Of a DNA stretch of 21,267 nt, positions 15,930 to 21,267 are shown piece by piece. The first letter of the stretch is position 1, and each line of letters opens with the position of its first letter. This DNA is from Actinomycetes bacterium (GTDB lineage: Bacteria; Actinomycetota; Acidimicrobiia; Acidimicrobiales; Palsa-688). The position numbers were made by a program, and so were the translations under genes. Below the pieces are notes generated by a model that did not search any database, was not told where the DNA came from, and saw only the letters and a list, made by a program, of their open reading frames with translations. The stretch lies in the NCBI GenBank assembly GCA_021808425.1, contig JAKBBS010000042.1, forward strand, positions 1 to 21,267, given 5' to 3'.

Positions 15930-15958
15930 AGTGAATCAGTTCATTCAGTGTTTGTCAA
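15930..15958 (-). promoter_or_regulatory. hut operon promoter with overlapping palindromic operator
   Basis: On the minus strand a perfect TTGACA (15953-15958) is followed after 17 bp by TTCACT (15930-15935). The start would fall at about 15923, so hutU would be leaderless. TGAAT-N6-ATTCA (15932-15947) fills the spacer and reaches into the -10 box, which is ideal for repression. The -35 contains the transporter's TGA stop. TTCATTCAG recurs at 15940-15948 and 15973-15981, 33 bp (three turns) apart, and TTGTCA at 15952-15957 and 15963-15968. The sequence pattern is seen; RpiR binding is inferred. Confidence 0.6.
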
Positions 15959-16923
15959 CTGGTTGTCACAACTTCATTCAGCTCTGCCATGTCGGAGATT
16001 CGCTCGTCCCGCATGCACCCGGCATCCGAGCGAGCACCACCGGCTTCGGCCGACCTCGGGATGGCATCCACGACTAGCATTGCCCCGACAACCATGACGC
16101 CCCCGACGAGCACGGGCAGGCCAATGCTCTGGCCGACGATCCAAGCGGTTAGAGCGGCGAACACCGGTTCCATGGTCAATACGAGTGCCGTCCGCCCAGG
16201 GCTCAGCTGTGCCTGGGCCCAGCTTTGGACGACGAAGGCGAACGCAGTCGCAATCAACGCCGTGAGCACTATCGCCCACCACTGCGACGGCGAAGACGGA
16301 ACGCTAAGCCCTTGGAATCCGCCGAGAAGCAGATTCATCGCTGCGACTGTAAGCAGTTGCACCGTGGCGAGCCCGTAAGCCTTATCTTTCGAAGACCACC
16401 GGCTCAGACCGACAATCTGGCCCGCGAACATCACGGCGCTGCCCAAGGTCAGCATTGCCCCGAGGCCAAAAGTGATGCCGCTCGACGACATCACCCCGAG
16501 TCCGCACGTCGCCACGACGGCGCCGACCAGGATGCGTCTCGTCGGGCGCTGGCTGAACAAGATCCATGCAAGAAAAGGTGTGAAAATAACCGCGAGCCCC
16601 GTGAGAAGCCCTGACACTGCAGCACTGGTGTAGCGCAGGCCGGCGGTCTGTAAGAGGTATCCACCGCCGAGGGCCAGCCCGATGACGACCCCTTCCAGCC
16701 ACCCTTGCCGGCCGAGCTGCTTCAGCGCGCGGGGACGGGCAAATCCGAGGACTGCTCCAGCGAGCAGGAACCGCCAGGCGAGAAAGCTCGTTACCGCCAG
16801 ATGTGCAACGGCATCCTGGACTACGACGAATGTCGATCCCCAGGCCGCTGTGACGACAAGTAGCGCCACGATCGCTTTGGCGGAGCGCTCCTGGATCAAT
16901 ATTGAAGCGCGTTCCTCGTTCAC
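15955..16923 (-). CDS. EamA/DMT-family transporter (RhaT/YdcZ-like permease)
   Basis: A 322-residue inner-membrane protein with about ten hydrophobic helices in two homologous halves, the DMT (EamA) layout. Half one begins 'AIVALLVVTAAWGSTFVVVQDAV' with the typical W-G-x-x-F segment, then 'FLAWRFLLAGAVLGFARP'. Half two includes 'GLGAMLTLGSAVMFAGQIV' and 'TALVLTMEPVFAALTAWIVG', the strongly conserved EPvfa motif. Members export or import amino acids and metabolites; the substrate is unknown. The last 40 residues are hydrophilic. The start is the GTG at 16923. It is 32 bp upstream of hutU, and divergent from an XRE-cupin regulator, so it could move histidine or a pathway intermediate, or serve the regulator's own system. 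Confidence 0.88.
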   Translation of the reverse strand: MNEERASILIQERSAKAIVALLVVTAAWGSTFVVVQDAVAHLAVTSFLAWRFLLAGAVLGFARPRALKQLGRQGWLEGVVIGLALGGGYLLQTAGLRYTSAAVSGLLTGLAVIFTPFLAWILFSQRPTRRILVGAVVATCGLGVMSSSGITFGLGAMLTLGSAVMFAGQIVGLSRWSSKDKAYGLATVQLLTVAAMNLLLGGFQGLSVPSSPSQWWAIVLTALIATAFAFVVQSWAQAQLSPGRTALVLTMEPVFAALTAWIVGQSIGLPVLVGGVMVVGAMLVVDAIPRSAEAGGARSDAGCMRDERISDMAELNEVVTTS

Positions 16924-16928
16924 GATGA

Positions 16929-16944
16929 GTGCAGTATATTACAC
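16929..16944. promoter_or_regulatory. Shared divergent promoter and near-palindrome
   Basis: GTGCAGTATATTACAC matches its own reverse complement at 12 of 16 places. It holds TATATT (16935-16940, plus; 5 of 6 to TATAAT) towards the regulator and TATACT (16933-16938, minus; 5 of 6) towards the transporter. Start codons lie at 16977 (+) and 16923 (-). A repressor bound here would block both genes. No good -35 boxes are visible. Confidence 0.5.
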
Positions 16945-16976
16945 TTTCGGGGGTCGGCGGGAAAGAGTTCTGCCGG

Positions 16977-17597
16977 ATGGGCAAAGATGTCAGGGTGGCG
17001 TCAACGGGCAATCGGCATTCGGCGCTGCTGGAGGAGGTCGGCCGGCGGGCTCGCCATCTCCGCCTGGACAAACATCTCACCTTGGACGAGCTCAGCCAAC
17101 TCTCCGAGGTGAGCCGACGCACGATCATCTCGCTGGAGGCGGGGGAGGCCAACGTGAGCCTCGGCACGCTAGACAAGCTCGCGCGGGCGCTCGGCACGAA
17201 CTTCGGATCCCTCGTCTCCGAGCGCAGGCCTGAAGCCCTCGTGTCGGAGCCGTTCGGGGACGTGTCGCCTATCTGGCAGGACGTCGACGGCAGCAGCGCC
17301 CGGCTGCTCGTCGCATACACGTCGATTGCGGGGGCGGAAATGTGGAGCTGGGAGCTCGCCGGCGGTGCGCGCTACGACGCCGACCCTGACCCACCTGGAA
17401 GCGAGGAGCTGATCCTCGTCTCGGCTGGCCTCCTACACATAGAGGTCGACGGCGAGCTGCTGGCGATGTCAGCTGGGAGCTACCTCCGCCTGCCTTCGGA
17501 TCGCAGCTATTCCTATATCAACGCCGGACCCGACACCGTTTCGTTTACACGCCTTGTCACAACGAGTGCCAGAGGCCGCCGCGGCGAACGATCATGA
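16977..17597 (+). CDS. XRE-family regulator with C-terminal cupin domain
   Basis: A 206-residue transcription regulator. The XRE helix-turn-helix is at about 18-77 ('LTLDELSQLSEVSRRTIISLEAGEANVSLGTLDKLARAL'). The cupin domain at about 105-195 ('EELILVSAGLLHIEVDGELLAMSAGSYLRLPSDRSYSYINAG') is a ligand-sensing barrel. The cupin histidines that normally bind metal (HxH and the later His) appear to be replaced, leaving only the single His in LLHIEV, so it probably binds an organic effector directly. The start ATG at 16977 has a weak upstream GAAAGAG; a GTG at 16929 inside the promoter region and a GTG at 16995 are alternatives. It is divergent from the EamA transporter, a frequent regulator/target pairing, and ends with an ATGA overlap with hrpA. 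Confidence 0.87.
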   Translation: MGKDVRVASTGNRHSALLEEVGRRARHLRLDKHLTLDELSQLSEVSRRTIISLEAGEANVSLGTLDKLARALGTNFGSLVSERRPEALVSEPFGDVSPIWQDVDGSSARLLVAYTSIAGAEMWSWELAGGARYDADPDPPGSEELILVSAGLLHIEVDGELLAMSAGSYLRLPSDRSYSYINAGPDTVSFTRLVTTSARGRRGERS

Positions 17598-20500
17598 CGA
17601 GGCCGCGACCCTCGATCCTGACGGCTCCGCCGATCACCTATCCCGAGGACCTACCTGTAGCCGCTCGACGCGACGAGATCAAAGCCGCGATCGAGGGCAA
17701 CCAGGTGGTTGTGATAGCTGGCGAGACCGGCTCGGGGAAGACGACTCAGCTTCCGAAGATGTGCCTGGAGCTCGGCCGGGGCCGCACTGCGATGATCGGC
17801 CACACCCAGCCACGGCGCATCGCAGCACGAGCCGTTGCGGAGCGGCTCGCCAGCGAGCTGGGCGTCCCTGTGGGCGATGCTGTCGGCTTCGCAGTGCGCT
17901 TCGATGACCATGTCGGAGCGACGACGATGGTAAAAGTGATGACCGACGGTGTTCTCCTCGCCGAGATCCGCCGAGATCGTCACCTTCGCGCCTACGACAC
18001 GATAATCGTCGACGAGGCACACGAGCGGAGCCTCAACATCGATTTCCTTCTCGGCTACCTGGCGCGGATCCTGCCGCGCCGGGCGGACTTGAAGCTCGTC
18101 ATCACCTCCGCCACTATCGACACCGCCCGGATCGCCACCCACTTCGGCGCCACGGTCGTCGAGGTTTCCGGCCGGAGCTTTCCGATCGAAGTTCGCTACC
18201 GCGACCCCTCAGAAGTCGCACTCCTCGACGCAGCGGGTGACGCTCGGCCCGAAACCACCGACATCAACGAGGCGATCTGTGACGCCGTAGCCGAAGTCTG
18301 TGCCGAAGGCCCCGGAGACGTATTGGTGTTCGTCCCCGGCGAACGTGACATTCGAGACGCCGCTCAGGCGCTACAGCAATCCGGGCCGGCCGATGTCGAG
18401 ATCCTGCCGCTGTATTCGCGCCTGTCCGCAGCCGAATCGCACAAAGTCTTCCGCCCGCACCGCGCTCGTCGGGTGGTCGTCGCAACGAACGTCGCTGAGA
18501 CGTCCCTGACTGTACCCGGCGTCCGCTACGTCGTCGACACCGGCCTTGCGAGAATCTCGCGGTTCAGCCATCGCAGCAAAGTTCAGCGCCTTCCGATCGA
18601 AGCCGTGTCGCGCGCTTCCGCCGACCAGCGAGCGGGCCGCTGCGGGCGCGAAGCGCCAGGGATATGCATCCGGCTGTACTCCGAGGCCGACTACCTGGCG
18701 CGTCGGGAGTTCACCGATCCGGAGATCCTGCGCACGAACCTCGCCTCGGTCCTTCTCACGATGGCCTCGACGGGTCTGGGCGAGATGGAGGACTTCCCTT
18801 TCATCCAGGCACCGGACCGTCGCTCGATCACCGACGCTCGGACGATCCTCGTCGAGCTCGGAGCGATGGAGTTCGACCGCAATCGATGGAAATGCACCCC
18901 TCTAGGTCGGCGGATGGCCCGCCTTCCACTCGACCCTCGACTGGCGCGTATCGTCGTCGAAGGATACGAGCGCGGATGTCTTCGCGAGGTGACGCTCATC
19001 GCCGCAGCGCTGTCGATACAGGATCCGAGGGAAAGACCGCGCGAGACCCCGGAAGCGGATGCGTTACACCTCCGCTTCGACGTAGACGACTCGGACTTCA
19101 TGGGGCTGCTGCGTTTGTGGGACTACGTTTCTGACTTGGCACAGGATCTGTCAGGAAATGCTTTCCGGCGACGCTGCAGGGCGGAGTTCCTGAACGCCAT
19201 GAGGTTGCGTGAATGGCAGGACATAGCCGGCCAGATCCGCCAGGCTTACCGCTCGGAAGGCTGGCACGCAAACAGCGCAGAAGCCCTGCCCGATGCCATC
19301 CATCAGGCCATGTTGAGCGGTCTCCTCTCAAATGTCGGACGGCGCGACCGGATCCGCAGGGACTACCAAGGCACACGCCAAACAAGGTGGAGGATCGCGC
19401 GAACTTCGGCGACTTCTCGGCGCTCCCCTGAATGGGTAATGGCAGGAACGCTGATCGAGACGGAGGGTATCTGGGCACACAGCGCCGCTGCCGTGCAGGC
19501 GAAGTGGATCGAACAGGCAGGTGCGCACCTTGCGCAGCATTCCTACGGCGAAGCCTTCTGGGACTCCGAACGGGGCGAAGCGGTCACCATCGAGAGTGTG
19601 ACAGTACTGGGCCTTCGCGTCGTCGACAACAGACGGGTCGCTCTCGCCCGCGTCGACCCGCAGGAGTCCAGGCGGATGGTAATCCACCACGCCCTCGTGA
19701 AGGGCGAATCCCCCCTCCGGATACCCACGCTCGCGGCGACACGAGAGCGAGTCGACGCACTCGGCGCCCTCGAGGACAGGATGCGCCGCCACGATCTGTT
19801 CGCGGGCGATGACGCTCTGGAACGGTTCTATGACAGGGTCGTTCCGAGTGACGCTACGGGTACCCGCCGCCTCGAGCGCTGGTGGCGTCACGCGGCGAGC
19901 GGGGGCGACGATCCCCTCCACGTGCCGCTATCTGTGCTTGTAGATCCTAACGCTCAACCTCTTCGCCTCTCCGACTACCCCGACTGGTGGGATCATGCGG
20001 GCCTTCGTTTGCGCCTTCGTTACCGCTACACACCGGGTGAACCAGACGACGGGGTGACAGTCCAACTGCCACTTCTTGCTATCAACCGCTTGAATGCTAG
20101 GGCATTCGAAGGCCACATACCCGCTCGACGCATCGACCTCATCGCTGCGTTGATCAGGATCGCCCCGAAGGCGGTGCGGCGCTTCATTGCGAGCACCGAG
20201 GAGGTCGCAGCCGAGATCGCAAACGGAACAGACACCGAGATCCCCGGGGCGCCGCCCTCTCAAAAGTCCGGTACGCGGCCCGGCTTCCTCGATTCTGTGG
20301 CCATCGCCCTAGCTCGAATCAGCGGCGAACCAATGACGGCGGCGTCATGGGACCTCGACCGACTCCCGGGGCATCTCCGGGTAGGTTTCGAGGTGATCGG
20401 CACCGCCAACACGACGATAGCCCGGAGTAAGAACCTTTCCACCCTGCAGTCGTCGCTCCGCGGGGCATTCCTTGATGCCGCCCGGACCGCGCTTGAAGGG

Positions 20501-21267
20501 TTCGAGCGCAGCGGGATCACCTGTTGGGACTTCGAGGACATACCCGAGCTCCTCGCGCAAGGCGACCTTCGCGTCTATCCCGCCCTCGTCGACGAGGACG
20601 TGAGCGTCGCACTGCGGATCTTTGAGTCACCTAACGCGCAGGCCTTGAACATGTGGCAAGGAAGCCGCCGCTTGCTAAGCCTAGGCGCACAATATTCCTG
20701 GGAACATCACCACCGACGCATGACCAAGCGGACCGACGCTGCACTTCGAAGCACGGGTGTATCGATGAGCGCCGTGGTCGACGACTGCGCGACGGCCCTG
20801 ATCGACGACGTCCTGATAGGAAACGGCGGCCCCTCTTTCACCAGAGCCGGATTCGAGCAACTGACGACTCTCGTCGAGACCGAGCTCTCCGATCGCCTCG
20901 AGGCGCTCGTAGGTCTGGCCGGAAAGATCTACGAGGCTGCCGCTACGCAGCGCTCGGCGGTCACCCGGATGGACTCGACAGACCTAAGCGGGCGTCTCTC
21001 CCGAAGCGCCGAGGACATCCGCGCCCAGATCGACGCGCTCGTGTACCCCGGATTCGTCACCGTCACCGGCACCGCTCGAATCGAGCAGATACCTCGCTAC
21101 CTGGACGCCGTCGGCCGGCGCCTGGAGCAACTTCCGAGAGACCTTCAACGTGACCAGTCCCGCCAGGCTGTCATCGACAAGTTGTCGCTTCGCTACAACA
21201 GGCTGGTCGACAGTCGCGTTCGTAGATCTCCGGCGTCGTTGGCTGAAGTCCGCTGGTTGATCGAGGA
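17594..21267 (+). CDS. hrpA: DEAH-box RNA helicase HrpA (incomplete at window end)
   Basis: ATP-dependent RNA helicase, open for 1224 codons with no stop before the window end; full-length HrpA is about 1300 residues, so roughly 70 or more are missing. Motifs: Walker A GETGSGKTT (43-51), TQPRRIAA (71-78), DEAH (140-143), SAT (172-174), ATNVAETSLTVPG and QRAGRCGR. After the helicase core come the winged-helix/ratchet region ('PLGRRMARLPLDPRLARIV') and a long C-terminal part of the DUF3418 type ('HVPLSVLVDPNAQPLRLSDYPDWWDH', 'RLPGHLRVGFEVIG'). HrpA acts on RNA, in bacteria including stalled ribosomes. The ATG at 17594 overlaps the regulator stop by four bases, so it is translationally coupled to it. 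Confidence 0.93.
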   Translation, partial: MTRPRPSILTAPPITYPEDLPVAARRDEIKAAIEGNQVVVIAGETGSGKTTQLPKMCLELGRGRTAMIGHTQPRRIAARAVAERLASELGVPVGDAVGFAVRFDDHVGATTMVKVMTDGVLLAEIRRDRHLRAYDTIIVDEAHERSLNIDFLLGYLARILPRRADLKLVITSATIDTARIATHFGATVVEVSGRSFPIEVRYRDPSEVALLDAAGDARPETTDINEAICDAVAEVCAEGPGDVLVFVPGERDIRDAAQALQQSGPADVEILPLYSRLSAAESHKVFRPHRARRVVVATNVAETSLTVPGVRYVVDTGLARISRFSHRSKVQRLPIEAVSRASADQRAGRCGREAPGICIRLYSEADYLARREFTDPEILRTNLASVLLTMASTGLGEMEDFPFIQAPDRRSITDARTILVELGAMEFDRNRWKCTPLGRRMARLPLDPRLARIVVEGYERGCLREVTLIAAALSIQDPRERPRETPEADALHLRFDVDDSDFMGLLRLWDYVSDLAQDLSGNAFRRRCRAEFLNAMRLREWQDIAGQIRQAYRSEGWHANSAEALPDAIHQAMLSGLLSNVGRRDRIRRDYQGTRQTRWRIARTSATSRRSPEWVMAGTLIETEGIWAHSAAAVQAKWIEQAGAHLAQHSYGEAFWDSERGEAVTIESVTVLGLRVVDNRRVALARVDPQESRRMVIHHALVKGESPLRIPTLAATRERVDALGALEDRMRRHDLFAGDDALERFYDRVVPSDATGTRRLERWWRHAASGGDDPLHVPLSVLVDPNAQPLRLSDYPDWWDHAGLRLRLRYRYTPGEPDDGVTVQLPLLAINRLNARAFEGHIPARRIDLIAALIRIAPKAVRRFIASTEEVAAEIANGTDTEIPGAPPSQKSGTRPGFLDSVAIALARISGEPMTAASWDLDRLPGHLRVGFEVIGTANTTIARSKNLSTLQSSLRGAFLDAARTALEGFERSGITCWDFEDIPELLAQGDLRVYPALVDEDVSVALRIFESPNAQALNMWQGSRRLLSLGAQYSWEHHHRRMTKRTDAALRSTGVSMSAVVDDCATALIDDVLIGNGGPSFTRAGFEQLTTLVETELSDRLEALVGLAGKIYEAAATQRSAVTRMDSTDLSGRLSRSAEDIRAQIDALVYPGFVTVTGTARIEQIPRYLDAVGRRLEQLPRDLQRDQSRQAVIDKLSLRYNRLVDSRVRRSPASLAEVRWLIE

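Noticed and set aside
15922..15931. ACATCGTAG before hutU, shared with the toxin-antitoxin palindrome
   Set aside because: Only nine bases match and the second palindrome arm is missing, so it is probably chance and not a second antitoxin site.
7954..17597. Long arginine/proline-rich frames opposite the hut and hrpA genes
   Set aside because: They are typical antisense shadows of high-GC genes: low complexity, no domains, and the opposite frame has a clearly conserved enzyme.
1..21267. CRISPR arrays, insertion sequences, phage or defence clusters
   Set aside because: No regularly spaced repeats, transposase or integrase motifs, and no known defence domain combinations beyond the VapBC-type pair were seen.

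Overview
The window is high-GC, gene-dense DNA. It has GTG starts, overlapping stop/start codons, several probable leaderless genes and a histidine ammonia-lyase with a Cys-Ser-Gly MIO triad. Together these point to an actinobacterium. The HutF-type histidine pathway and the many unfamiliar small genes would fit a less-studied lineage such as Acidimicrobiia, but that placement is inference.

Layout. (1) 1-696 (+): a Phd/VapB antitoxin and VapC (PIN) toxin pair, with a perfect palindrome overlapping its promoter. (2) 697-1100: non-coding or decayed DNA. (3) 1101-1176 (-): tRNA-Val(TAC). (4) 1232-3596 (-): an inositol-monophosphatase-family gene followed by an acyl-CoA ligase. (5) 3658-4218 (+): an unknown acidic protein, facing a 59-residue one-helix membrane protein (4220-4399, -) and a 92-residue two-helix membrane protein (4552-4830, -). 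(6) 4966-5709 (+): an SDR oxidoreductase, probably leaderless. (7) 5745-7867 (-): a coupled HDOD protein and GAF-GGDEF diguanylate cyclase. (8) 7954-15922 (-): a complete histidine-utilisation operon, hutU, an M20-family hydrolase in the hutG slot, hutH, hutF, hutI and an RpiR-family regulator. (9) 15955-16923 (-): an EamA-type transporter. (10) 16977-21267 (+): an XRE-cupin regulator coupled to the DEAH-box RNA helicase hrpA, which runs off the window end.

How the parts work together. The hut operon encodes histidine -> urocanate (HutH) -> imidazolonepropionate (HutU) -> formiminoglutamate (HutI) -> formylglutamate (HutF) -> glutamate + formate. No classical HutG is present, and the M20 amidohydrolase is the obvious candidate for the last step. 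All five gene junctions overlap by exactly four bases, so the operon should be translated as a coupled unit. Upstream of hutU there is a TTGACA / 17 bp / TTCACT promoter that places the transcript start at or next to the GTG codon. A TGAAT-N6-ATTCA palindrome sits in its spacer and -10 and is a natural operator for the operon's own RpiR regulator. The EamA transporter just upstream shares a short divergent control region with the XRE-cupin regulator, which has its own near-palindrome over a TATATT box.

Most enzyme calls rest on clear catalytic motifs. Promoters and operators were read by eye and are less certain. I found no CRISPR array, insertion sequence or phage gene.
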